NCBI GenBank assembly: GCA_016710075.1
Contig: JADJLO010000003.1
Coordinates: 231,173-295,172, forward strand
Length of the DNA: 64,000 bases
Source: Acidobacteriota bacterium
GTDB taxonomy: Bacteria > Acidobacteriota > Blastocatellia > RBC074
Direction of reading: 5' to 3'
A program made the translations under genes and the position numbers. This document shows positions 8,391-16,862 of this stretch, piece by piece (position 1 is the first letter of the stretch; each line of letters begins with the position of its first letter). The notes beneath the pieces were generated by a model. That model saw only the letters and a program-made list of their open reading frames with translations, was not told where the DNA came from and made no database searches.

Positions 8391-9884
8391 ATGGCTATAC
8401 CAAATCTCAACCAGCGACTGAGTTCGCTCGACGCATCGTTCCTTTATTTTGAAAAGAAGGAATCGACGCTGCACATTGGCGGAGTGTGTGTCTTCGAGGG
8501 GGAAATTCCTCTCGATGATTTCATTGAAATGATGGAGTCGAAGATGCACTTGCTGCCGCGATATCAGCAGCTCATCCGGACTGACCCGTTGAATCTGGGG
8601 CACCCGACCTGGGATTTCGACCAGAATTTCAATATCAGGAATCACATTTCAAGGATTGATATCGACGCTCCAGGCGGCGATAAGGAACTGAGCGAACTAG
8701 CCGGAAATATCTTCACGCCGATGATGGATCGAAGCAAGCCGCTTTGGGATATTCATCTGGTGTATGGTCTTGAAGGCGGCAATTGCGCGATGATCTCCAG
8801 GGTTCACCATTGCATGGTTGACGGAGTATCTGGCGTCGATCTGCTCAAGATCGTGCTCGATTTCTCACCGGATCCGGCGCCGCTGCCGCCGAAGCCCGAG
8901 GCTCAGCCGCGCCCGCCGCAGCCGGATTCGGCCAGGCGATTGTTTGACGCGGTGCTGAGCAGCATGCAGGAAGGCATGAACCGGTGGATGGATTTTCAGA
9001 GCGGTCTGCTCAATCTGACCCAGGCTCTGACCGTAGAGTCGTCAAGGCAGTCGATGCGGAAGGTTACTCCGGATCTGCCGCGCCTGATTTCACCCGTATC
9101 TCCGCTGCCGTTCAATGGCCCCGGCTCGGGTGAACGGAAATTCGTCTGGAATACTTTTTCGTTCTCCGAGGCGCGATCGATCAGAGGTGCGCTCAAAGGC
9201 ACGGTAAACGATGTGGTGCTGACCGCCTTGTCCGGTGCAGTCATGAGATACGCCGTTGAGCACGGGGTTGACATTCGCGGCCGGATGCTTCGTGTCATGG
9301 TCCCGGTCAGCCTGCGACAGGATGAACAACGCGGCGCCCTCGGAAATCTCGTCTCGGTGCTTCCCGTGGAAATACCGCTCGATATGACCGATCCGGTCGA
9401 GAGATTCAATTACATCAACAGCAAGACCTCGGCCATGAAGAATGGCCGTGTGGCGGAAGGGCTCAATATCTTCTCGGCGTTGATGGGCGTCCTGCCGCCG
9501 CCGCTGCAGGCTCTGCTCGGTACAATTCCGACTGCCGGCCTGTCGCTGCCGCCGTTCAATATGATTTCGACAAACGTGCCCGGTCCTCAGGTCCCGCTAT
9601 ACTCAATGGGCAGAAAGATGATCAGGTACTACCCTTATGTCCCGATAGGGTTCTCCATAGGCTGCGGCTGCGCGATCATGAGTTACGATCAGTATCTCTT
9701 CTTCGGCATCACTGCCGACGGCAAGACCATGCCCGATGTCGAAAAACTCCGCGATTCACTCTATGAATCTTTTTATGAACTGCGGAAAGCCGCCGGAGTC
9801 GAAGAGACCAAACATAAAGTCATGGGAGCCGCTGCCGGAAGATCCGGGCGAGGTAGAAAGAAATCTGCCGAGACGATTGGCTGA
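8391..9884 (+). CDS. Wax ester synthase / diacylglycerol O-acyltransferase (WS/DGAT)
   Basis: Transfers fatty acyl groups from acyl-CoA to diacylglycerol or fatty alcohol to make storage triacylglycerol or wax ester at the inner leaflet of the membrane. The 497 residues start with the family opening LSSLDASFLYFE, carry the catalytic HHCMVDG (HHxxxDG, 139-145) after PLWDIHLVYG, and contain the late NVPGPQVPLYSMG motif of the C-terminal DUF1298 domain. Length is typical. The tail is basic (GRSGRGRKK). The next gene is a lipase-like hydrolase in the same direction, and glycerol kinase lies 3.5 kb upstream, so storage-lipid turnover is a reasonable but inferred theme. Confidence 0.95.
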   Translation: MAIPNLNQRLSSLDASFLYFEKKESTLHIGGVCVFEGEIPLDDFIEMMESKMHLLPRYQQLIRTDPLNLGHPTWDFDQNFNIRNHISRIDIDAPGGDKELSELAGNIFTPMMDRSKPLWDIHLVYGLEGGNCAMISRVHHCMVDGVSGVDLLKIVLDFSPDPAPLPPKPEAQPRPPQPDSARRLFDAVLSSMQEGMNRWMDFQSGLLNLTQALTVESSRQSMRKVTPDLPRLISPVSPLPFNGPGSGERKFVWNTFSFSEARSIRGALKGTVNDVVLTALSGAVMRYAVEHGVDIRGRMLRVMVPVSLRQDEQRGALGNLVSVLPVEIPLDMTDPVERFNYINSKTSAMKNGRVAEGLNIFSALMGVLPPPLQALLGTIPTAGLSLPPFNMISTNVPGPQVPLYSMGRKMIRYYPYVPIGFSIGCGCAIMSYDQYLFFGITADGKTMPDVEKLRDSLYESFYELRKAAGVEETKHKVMGAAAGRSGRGRKKSAETIG

Positions 9885-10038
9885 TCCTCCTCTTTGACTG
9901 ATTTTGTGGTACTCTTGATTAGTGGGTGGATGTGGAACAAAGACCCAGTCGCGATTGTCCGGGTTATTCCATTTGTTTCACCTTCACTATTATGCGGTGG
10001 GATAAATTTTGAAGCTCCTGCTGCAAGGAGAACACGAG

Positions 10039-10812
10039 ATGTCAGTTTCAGCCGCTCCTTTTCACAAAGAACGCATACCTGTTTCGCGACCGTTATGGCG
10101 TGAAGCGCTGGTCGGAATCGACTGGCTCGCACTTCATTCCTCACCGGTTTACTATGGCCTGGGGATCCCGAAGGGGGACGGCTCTGCTGTAGTTTTGATT
10201 CCGGGTTTCATGGGGACCGATTCTTATTTGTATGAGATGTACTACTGGCTGAAGCGAATCGGCTATAGTCCCTACATGTCGAAAATCGGTCTCAATGCCG
10301 ATTGTTTAAACCTGCTCGTAGGCAAGCTGTCCCAGACCATCAATCAGGCTCACGATGAGACCGGAAAGAAGGTCCATCTGATCGGGCACAGTCTCGGCGG
10401 AGTGCTCGCCCGTTCGACTGCCGTTCGCCATCCGAAATGGATCGAATCCGTCACCAGCCTTGGCTCGCCGTTTCGCGGCATCAGTTCGCATCCTTCCGTT
10501 CTGAAGATGGGCGACACGGTCCGCAGCCGCATCGTCAGGAATAAGAAGCACGTTGATACCCAGCCCGACTGTTACACTGCGTTTTGCGACTGTGAAGCCG
10601 TGACCAATATGATGGAGATCTTTCCTGAAAAGGTTCATCAGACGGCGATATACACCAAGACCGACGGCGTAGTCGATTGGAAGGTATGCGTCACGCAGGA
10701 TTCAGCAAACAATTTCGAAGTCATGGGAACTCACATGGGGCTGGTTTTCAACGCCTCAGTCTATTACATTGTCGCGACCAGACTGGCTTCGCATGCCGAT
10801 GTGAAGCATTGA
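10039..10812 (+). CDS. Alpha/beta hydrolase, lipase-like
   Basis: Probable esterase or lipase of 257 residues. It shows the strand-plus-oxyanion region VVLIPGFMGTDSYLYEM (51-67), the nucleophile elbow GHSLGG (116-121, Ser118), and late acidic and histidine segments KTDGVVDWKV and VMGTHMGLVF that fit the rest of a Ser-Asp-His triad. No signal peptide or lipobox is seen, so it is likely cytoplasmic or membrane-associated. ATG at 10039 is preferred to an upstream TTG because AAGGAG lies about 8 bp before it. Following the WS/DGAT gene, it could act on stored neutral lipid; that is inference. Confidence 0.88.
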   Translation: MSVSAAPFHKERIPVSRPLWREALVGIDWLALHSSPVYYGLGIPKGDGSAVVLIPGFMGTDSYLYEMYYWLKRIGYSPYMSKIGLNADCLNLLVGKLSQTINQAHDETGKKVHLIGHSLGGVLARSTAVRHPKWIESVTSLGSPFRGISSHPSVLKMGDTVRSRIVRNKKHVDTQPDCYTAFCDCEAVTNMMEIFPEKVHQTAIYTKTDGVVDWKVCVTQDSANNFEVMGTHMGLVFNASVYYIVATRLASHADVKH

Positions 10813-10875
10813 AGCAGAGCGATCGATCTGGAACCCCTGATACATAGATAGATAGATAAATAGACAGATGAGACA

Positions 10876-10918
10876 GCAGGCGGGAATTCGGTCCGATTTC
10901 CCGCCTGCCTGGTTTTCA
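10876..10918 (+). terminator. Probable rho-independent terminator after the hydrolase gene
   Basis: GCAGGCGGGAA (10876-10886) pairs perfectly with TTCCCGCCTGC (10898-10908) around an 11-base loop, then CTGGTTTTC. The U-tract is short. A (GATA)n tetranucleotide run lies just upstream at about 10845-10866. Confidence 0.65.
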
Positions 10919-10937
10919 CCATCGGAAATCTTCAACA

Positions 10938-13643
10938 ATGCGTCTCAGTGCAGGGAAAAATAACCGCAGAACATCTGGCGGATCAAAACTGTCCCTGTCT
11001 GAGTTTTGCCTCGCCTGCTGTCTCCTCGCCTTCCTCTTTTTCGACGGCTTGACTGCTCAGGCTCGATCGTTGCAGGAGAATTCCGGCAGCGCTTCTCCGC
11101 AATCTTCCGACACCCGCGATAAACTAACAACTTGCAAAATCAGGTCCGAGGAGATGAGCCTGCCCAATCAAAGCCGGCTTCCTATCCGTCTGATTTTTCA
11201 AAAAGGCAGGCCGCGGATCGATTTGAATGGCCCCGGTTTGCGGCTGACCGGGAAATTCTGTGAGCAGTACAAATGCCGGAAAAGCGTCGACGGAACTCTG
11301 ATCCCCGGCGATCCGAATTTGCTCAGGCGTTTTTTGAAACGAGTCAACGCAGCTTTGTCTGAAATGCGTTATATCGATGAAGTGGCCCGCGATTCGCTTT
11401 TTCCGGACGAGCCATTGCGCGAGCCGGCCAAACCCGCAGAAGGCGCCGGAGAACAGGAACAGGCCGATTATCTGCGAGCCCTCGGCGATTACAGAACGCG
11501 TAAGCTGCTCACTGAGAATCTGCACCGCGCGATCGATCAACTGGAGCTGACCGCGGAACTCCATAATTACAGCGGAGACTGGCAGCCTTTCTTCATGAAA
11601 AATAATGAGGCTCCAGAAAAAGACGGCCTCTTTGAAAAATGGCGTCGGGCGATTGGCTCAAGCCCCGAGGTAGCCGCGGCCTTCAAGGCCCTTTGGAAAG
11701 CCAGTGGAAACGAAGATCGTGAGCTCTTCGTCAGGGAGTCCGGCTCGACATTGAGCGGTTACTTTTCAGAATCGCCGGGTGAGGATTTGAGCAGGGCATC
11801 ACTCGCTTTCAAATTAGCCGGCAGTTCGCTCATCCTGATTTTGCAGGGTGAAACTCCAGACACGAGGTACGGCGACGGGCAGCTCTGTTTCAGGATTTCA
11901 GACCCGGTTGTCGTTGCCGGGGCAGATTCAGGCCATACGCCTGCCGATAAATTCAAGCCGAAAGAAGAGACGGCGCATGTCATCGAGGCGCTTGAACAAT
12001 CCCGACTGATCGGCATTCCATGGTCTCAGGAGGAGATTCAGGCGGCGCTCAATGATTTTTATGAGGCCAAAGGCTTCATGGCAAATCACAGCGTCAGCGA
12101 AAGCCGGGCCGAAGACAAAACAATCGAAGTTCGCAAGGTGCGCCTGTTCGCCATCCGCCTGCCAAAGCTGGAGGATGAGGAGCTTTACAGTGTTTTGCAG
12201 CGCATTCTGCCGCGAAGGGAATTTTACGAACTGGCGCGCAACGAGAAGGCGCCGAATGAGAAGAAATACCTGCTTCGCCCGGAAGCGGGAGATGCCGGCA
12301 GTCCTCTGATTCTGGCATTACGCGACAGGACCGAACCTGCCGAAGTAGGAGATGATCCAAGAAAGCTCGTCGTGTCTGATGGGTACATTCATTTCAATCA
12401 GTTTACAACGCAGCGCATCGGCGCAGCCCTGAGAGATATAGATTTCATGGCGATTGCCGGGGACGTGCGAGACGATCCTGACAGGCACGCAGCCTTCATG
12501 GACCTCTCTGTGGTCAAGGTCAATTCCAAAGACGACAAAAAAGTCCCGGCCCACTCCGACCTCAATTCTTTTCTTGAGGCATCGCTTTACAAAATATGCC
12601 CGCGCAACAGCAACTATTTTTACGGTGGCCTTGAGTACAGGCCCGAGCAGGGAATTCGAGGGCTGGGCGGATACAAATGCTTCAAGGCCGGCCCGGGAAA
12701 TGCAGGGTTCGAAGTCGGCGGCAACGGGGAGGCTCTGGGGCGCCTGAGTTACGCGGGCGTCGTGTCGTTGTTCGGGACAGGGCCCGGCGGGGCTTTACGC
12801 CGCCCGCTCTTCCTGCAGGTTGAAGGCTCAAGCCTGTATGAACGCAACCGGCTGATTGGCAATGTCTTGACCAATGAACGGCGGACGGGTGGGATGCTGC
12901 GCGCCGTCCTGCCGCTGCTCTCACCCGCCGATCCGAAGCAATTCGATCTCATGGCTGAATTCAGGCGCCAGACAGTGTCGCTGTTTCGCCAGGGTGCGGC
13001 GCCCGATAAATTGAATCTCACGACTCTTGAAATCGGCGCGCGTTTCTTTTTGGATAAACGCACAGCCGAACGGCCGACTACCCTGGAAATGATCCCGCGT
13101 TTGAAGACGGGTCTTGGAGCGGCGTCAAAAGAACCCGTCTTTTCCCTCTTCAGTCTGAGCCTCGCCTTTCACAATGAAACGAGCAGATTCTTCGAAGTCG
13201 ATCTGAAAGGGCGCGCAGCGGCGGCGAGCAGTCGCACACCGCTGTTCGAACTGCCCTCGTTCGGCGGGGTCGAAACCGTGCGCGGGTTCCGCCAGGATGA
13301 CTTGCTCGGCTTGCGCATGTGGAGCCTGCAGCCGGAAATATGGCTGCGAGCGCGAGGCTTTCTGCCGCCTGCTTTCGATCCGGCAACCGGCGGCCAAAGC
13401 AAAGTAAGAAAATTGCTGCGCGACAGTTTTGCCCTGGCCTTTTTCTCTGACGTCGGAGGCGTTTACCGGGCATATAATTTCACCTCGGGCACGCGGGCGG
13501 GCCCCGGGATGGGACTCCGGTTCAAAGTCGCCGGGCAGGCGACTCTCAGACTCGACTGGGCATACGGAATCGGTGACGGTCTGAGCGGCAAAGGTCGCAG
13601 CCGCTTCTATTTTTCGTTCGACCTGCTTGAGAATCCATTTTGA
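10938..13643 (+). CDS. Omp85-superfamily outer-membrane protein (TamA/BamA-like) with POTRA-type N-terminal region
   Basis: Outer-membrane beta-barrel protein of 901 residues. An N-terminal signal segment (LSEFCLACCLLAFLFFDGL, ending near AQA) precedes an unusual charged region. At about 350-420 a POTRA-like segment appears (IPWSQEEIQAALNDFYEAKG). The last 300 residues are alternating beta-strands with the Omp85 landmarks VRGFRQDDLLG (loop 6) and FSDVGGVY (FxDxG strand), ending in an aromatic residue, LLENPF, as barrel proteins do. Family members insert proteins into, or secrete them across, the outer membrane. The N-terminal 300 residues are not recognised. It is followed after 30 bp by an unknown all-beta protein gene, which may be its client or partner. 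Confidence 0.8.
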   Translation: MRLSAGKNNRRTSGGSKLSLSEFCLACCLLAFLFFDGLTAQARSLQENSGSASPQSSDTRDKLTTCKIRSEEMSLPNQSRLPIRLIFQKGRPRIDLNGPGLRLTGKFCEQYKCRKSVDGTLIPGDPNLLRRFLKRVNAALSEMRYIDEVARDSLFPDEPLREPAKPAEGAGEQEQADYLRALGDYRTRKLLTENLHRAIDQLELTAELHNYSGDWQPFFMKNNEAPEKDGLFEKWRRAIGSSPEVAAAFKALWKASGNEDRELFVRESGSTLSGYFSESPGEDLSRASLAFKLAGSSLILILQGETPDTRYGDGQLCFRISDPVVVAGADSGHTPADKFKPKEETAHVIEALEQSRLIGIPWSQEEIQAALNDFYEAKGFMANHSVSESRAEDKTIEVRKVRLFAIRLPKLEDEELYSVLQRILPRREFYELARNEKAPNEKKYLLRPEAGDAGSPLILALRDRTEPAEVGDDPRKLVVSDGYIHFNQFTTQRIGAALRDIDFMAIAGDVRDDPDRHAAFMDLSVVKVNSKDDKKVPAHSDLNSFLEASLYKICPRNSNYFYGGLEYRPEQGIRGLGGYKCFKAGPGNAGFEVGGNGEALGRLSYAGVVSLFGTGPGGALRRPLFLQVEGSSLYERNRLIGNVLTNERRTGGMLRAVLPLLSPADPKQFDLMAEFRRQTVSLFRQGAAPDKLNLTTLEIGARFFLDKRTAERPTTLEMIPRLKTGLGAASKEPVFSLFSLSLAFHNETSRFFEVDLKGRAAAASSRTPLFELPSFGGVETVRGFRQDDLLGLRMWSLQPEIWLRARGFLPPAFDPATGGQSKVRKLLRDSFALAFFSDVGGVYRAYNFTSGTRAGPGMGLRFKVAGQATLRLDWAYGIGDGLSGKGRSRFYFSFDLLENPF

Positions 13644-13673
13644 TCAGTGCCGTGATTACGGCGAAAGGAGCAG

Positions 13674-14819
13674 ATGATGGCAGGCTTTAAACTCACAAAA
13701 GACGACGATACTTTCGAATTTGACGTGTTCGGGCCGGTCAGGAACAAGGCCGGACAGGCAATAGGGAAATGGGATACCGACAAGAACAGCCGTATCGTCG
13801 TCAAAAAAGACGCCGGGGGCTCAATCGTCTTCGATCAAGTCACCTGGCGATTCAACGCCAACAATCAGCTCTGCCTCAACGATGCCGATAAGGAGGTCTT
13901 CAATTTTCACAAGGCCGGCAACAGACCTTTCTATGAAGCCCGCAAAGCGGTGCTCGTCGTGCGCCCCGATCAAAATAACGTCTTCAGTTTCAGCCTTCGC
14001 GGCGAATGGGATTTGAGCGACAAGCACGACCTCAGCCTGACCATCAACGGCACCACCTCGGTCATCGACGGCTTCATCCAGGATATGCGAGGCCGCTTTA
14101 TGTATCACTTCTTCGATAAAGGGGCCAATACCATTGAAGAATCCATCCTCGGATTCGCGGGCGAATGGCAACAGGATAAAGCGGAGCCTCTGAAACTCGT
14201 CTTCAAGTACAAGAGAGAAGACGCCACCGACGATGAATTCTCTCTGCCGAAAGCCGTGTCGATCAATCGTACGTTGAATCAGTTCATGTACGAGTATGAC
14301 CGGAAGGGGCAGAAGATCCGTTTGCAGTTTATGGGATTGCTGAAAGTCTCTGAAGATTTCGTCATCACCTACACGCTCGACGAACAGAAGTCACAGAACG
14401 GAGATGTGCTCAGCCGCCAAACGACTCTGACCATCAAGGCCGCAATCGATAAGAAGGATTTCTCCGGCAATATCGAATTCAAGGTAAGCAACCAGGACGG
14501 GTCGAGCTCGTCCATCTCACTGCGCGGCAACTTCACCGCCATTCACCGGAAGGGCGTCAAATTATCGGTCGGATTCGCCTTTGAGCAGGTAACCAGCCAG
14601 GGAACTGTTAAATTCAGCTTCGATTTCAACGGCAAGCTGGAATTTGCCGACGGCACCAAGATTCAATGGATCTTCGAAAAGAATTCGACGAGGACCTCAA
14701 TCTTGATCGCCGTCACCGACATCACCCTCGGCCCGGCCAGAATCGATACGTCACTCAATATCGTTCGCGAAAACGGCCAGTTGGTAGGGGTTCGGATTCT
14801 CTTCGGCATTGTTTTGTAA
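13674..14819 (+). CDS. Unrecognised all-beta protein, partner of the Omp85-type gene
   Basis: No family is recognised for this 381-residue protein. Almost the whole length is short alternating hydrophilic/hydrophobic strands with repeated Phe-Ser/Phe-Asp pairs (VFSFSLRGEWDL, VKFSFDFNGKLEF, ISLRGNFTAI), consistent with stacked beta-sheets or a large beta-sandwich. There is no signal peptide, lipobox or membrane helix, so if exported it would need a non-Sec route. A strong ribosome-binding site (AAAGGAG) precedes a double ATG at 13674/13677. It lies 30 bp after the Omp85-type gene and 7 bp before the SulP gene, so the three are probably co-transcribed. Cytoplasmic, self-assembling or periplasmic roles all remain open. 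Confidence 0.75.
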   Translation: MMAGFKLTKDDDTFEFDVFGPVRNKAGQAIGKWDTDKNSRIVVKKDAGGSIVFDQVTWRFNANNQLCLNDADKEVFNFHKAGNRPFYEARKAVLVVRPDQNNVFSFSLRGEWDLSDKHDLSLTINGTTSVIDGFIQDMRGRFMYHFFDKGANTIEESILGFAGEWQQDKAEPLKLVFKYKREDATDDEFSLPKAVSINRTLNQFMYEYDRKGQKIRLQFMGLLKVSEDFVITYTLDEQKSQNGDVLSRQTTLTIKAAIDKKDFSGNIEFKVSNQDGSSSSISLRGNFTAIHRKGVKLSVGFAFEQVTSQGTVKFSFDFNGKLEFADGTKIQWIFEKNSTRTSILIAVTDITLGPARIDTSLNIVRENGQLVGVRILFGIVL

Positions 14820-14826
14820 TTGACCG

Positions 14827-15684
14827 ATGCACACACAACTCAAGCCTGAACTGATTACAGTAATCAGTGAGGGATACACCAGGAAGCTGTTTCTTGCCGA
14901 CCTCTCAGCGGGTCTTACCGTGGGAGTGGTTGCTTTGCCGCTGGCGATCGCTTTTGCCATCGCTTCCGGCGTCAAGCCCGAGCAGGGGCTCTATACTGCG
15001 ATCGTTGCGGGAATGGTCACCGCGGTGCTCGGCGGGTCGCGCGCTCAGATAAGCGGGCCGACGGGTGCCTTTATTGTGATCGTTTACGGCATCGTTCAAC
15101 AGTACGGCTACAAAGGTCTTGCAATTGCGACTCTTATCGCCGGTGTCATCCTCATCTTCATGGGGTTTTCGCGGATGGGGGTCCTGCTTAAATTCATTCC
15201 ATACCCTGTTATTGTAGGCTTTACCAGCGGCATCGCCCTGATTATTTTCTCCTCTCAGATCCGGGACTTCGCCGGATTGAGAATGGAAAAAGTGCCGGCG
15301 GAGTTTGTCGAGAAATGGATTGCTTACAAGGAATTCGCCCCGACCTTAAATCCGTACGCTATCGGGCTGGGAGTCATCTCGATTCTGATCATTCTGCTCA
15401 TGCCGAGGATCACTCACCGGATTCCCGGTCCTCTGGTTGCGATCGTTCTGATGACGCTGGTCGTCAGATTCCTTCATCTTCCCGTTGAGACAATCGGCGA
15501 CCGGTTCGGCAGCATGTCGAACAGCCTGCCCTCGCCTCATCTGCCGCAGGTAAGCCTGCATCTGATTCGTGAGATGTTCTCACCGGCGTTGACCATCGCG
15601 CTTCTCGGCCCCTTGAATCCCTGCTTGCGGCCGTGGTCGCCGACGGTATGCTTGGCACAAGGCACCGCTCAAACATGGAGCTGA
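14827..15684 (+). CDS. SulP-family anion transporter, N-terminal segment (frameshifted)
   Basis: Membrane part of a SLC26/SulP inorganic-anion transporter (sulfate, bicarbonate or C4-dicarboxylate). It has the family's first-helix region DLSAGLTVGVVALPLAIAF, then ASGVKPEQGLYTAIVAG and the conserved ISGPTGAFIVIV, with further helices to about residue 255. The frame is lost at 15607-15613: LLGPLNP should read LLGALESLLAAVVADG, which one extra base (GGCGCCCTTG instead of GGCCCCTTG) would give. ATG at 14827 is 8 bp after the previous stop, suggesting translational coupling to the beta-protein gene. Substrate is not deducible from sequence. Confidence 0.85.
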   Translation: MHTQLKPELITVISEGYTRKLFLADLSAGLTVGVVALPLAIAFAIASGVKPEQGLYTAIVAGMVTAVLGGSRAQISGPTGAFIVIVYGIVQQYGYKGLAIATLIAGVILIFMGFSRMGVLLKFIPYPVIVGFTSGIALIIFSSQIRDFAGLRMEKVPAEFVEKWIAYKEFAPTLNPYAIGLGVISILIILLMPRITHRIPGPLVAIVLMTLVVRFLHLPVETIGDRFGSMSNSLPSPHLPQVSLHLIREMFSPALTIALLGPLNPCLRPWSPTVCLAQGTAQTWS

Positions 15685-16505
15685 TCGCTCAGGGCGCCGG
15701 AAATATCGCTTCAGTCATCTTTGGCGGGATCCCGTCAACCGGAGCAATTGCGCGTACCGCTACCAACATCAAAAGCGGCGGGCGCACGCCCATTGCCGCG
15801 ATCGTCCACTGCCTGACACTGGCATTGATCCTTCTCTTTCTCGGCAAATGGGCGGCATTGATTCCCATGACGACCCTTGCCGCAGTCCTGATCGTCGTCG
15901 CATGGAATATGAGCGAATGGCACGCATTCCGCGCCCTTCTGCACAGCCCGCGGAGCGATGTCGCCGTGCTGCTTGTGACATTTGCCCTGACAGTACTCAT
16001 TGATCTGACCGTGGCGATTCAGGTGGGCGTTCTGATGGCGGCTTTCCTCTTCATCCAGAGGATGTCGAACGAGACTCAGTTCAATTTCATCACCGACAAC
16101 CTGAGAGAACGCGACGAAACGGAAACACGTGATATGTCCGGTATCAGGATCCCGCCCGAGGTGGAGGTCTTTGAGATCTACGGCTCGATATTCTTCGGCG
16201 CGGTCGAACGGTTCAAGGATGCCATGCGCAGGATCGAAAGCCCTCCCAAAGTTCTCATCGTCCGTATGCGCCACGTCACAGTCCTCGATGCGACCGGCTT
16301 GCGCGTCTTTGAGGAACTCCTCGAAAGCGTGCATCGCAAAAAAACCACTCTCGTTTTATCCGCAGTCTCAAAACAGCCGCTGAACGTTATGCAGCAATCC
16401 GGATTCATCTCCAAACTCGGGGCGGAAAATATCCGTGATGATATTTTCGGGGCACTCAAGCGGGCGGATGAGATCCTGGCTGAATCTGAATATCATACGG
16501 TTTAA
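15633..16505 (+). CDS. SulP-family anion transporter, C-terminal segment with STAS domain
   Basis: Continuation of the transporter after the break near 15610. It opens with the conserved VADGMLGTRHRSNMELIAQG and FGGIPSTGAIARTATNIKSG motifs of the SulP core, has the last helices (about 45-150), and ends with a cytoplasmic STAS domain (about 178-285) containing VLIVRMRHVTVLDATGLRVF. STAS is usually regulatory and resembles anti-sigma-factor antagonists. The rebuilt protein has about 560 residues, normal for the family. A MITE-like element begins 4 bp after the stop. Confidence 0.88.
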   Translation: MVADGMLGTRHRSNMELIAQGAGNIASVIFGGIPSTGAIARTATNIKSGGRTPIAAIVHCLTLALILLFLGKWAALIPMTTLAAVLIVVAWNMSEWHAFRALLHSPRSDVAVLLVTFALTVLIDLTVAIQVGVLMAAFLFIQRMSNETQFNFITDNLRERDETETRDMSGIRIPPEVEVFEIYGSIFFGAVERFKDAMRRIESPPKVLIVRMRHVTVLDATGLRVFEELLESVHRKKTTLVLSAVSKQPLNVMQQSGFISKLGAENIRDDIFGALKRADEILAESEYHTV

Positions 16506-16508
16506 ATT

Positions 16509-16757
16509 AATAACTGATCCCGTTGGCGAATTCATCCTTTGGTAGATTGTCAGAAATTACAGAATCAAAATACGAGCGGGACCGCAGGCGTCCCGCCTGC
16601 GTCAATTCGATTAACGCAAATCTGATATGAATGTGCAGATATTTCAATACATGCAGGCGGGACGCCTGCGGTCCCGCTCGTATTTCGACCATTCCAAAAT
16701 ATCAATAAAACAGGGGAAATAGGCTATAAATTCAATTCGCCAAGAGTCTCGGTTATT
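16509..16757. mobile_element. MITE-like element with terminal inverted repeats and internal REP arms (copy 1)
   Basis: About 249 bp bounded by imperfect 24-bp terminal inverted repeats, AATAACTGATCCCGTTGGCG... and its counterpart at 16734-16757 (19 of 24 matching). Inside, a 33-bp arm (16570-16602) and its inverse (16651-16683, one mismatch) each contain the smaller palindrome GCAGGCG-TCC-CGCCTGC, giving a two-hairpin REPIN-like structure. The core matches 24355-24597 with only scattered differences. It has no transposase and would need one in trans. Apparent ORFs across it are by-products of the palindromes. Confidence 0.85.
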
Positions 16758-16862
16758 TATTCGGGAAAATTAAAACTGATAATAACAGGTGAACCAAAGG
16801 AGAAGTCGTGCCATAATCCGGCACACATTGTCTGTGAAGATCCTGGAAGGAATGTAAGTTGA

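Noticed and set aside
16507..16692. 61-codon ORF on the minus strand, nearly repeated at 24324-24539
   Set aside because: Both lie inside the MITE-like copies and read through palindromes; similarity reflects the shared element, not a protein family.
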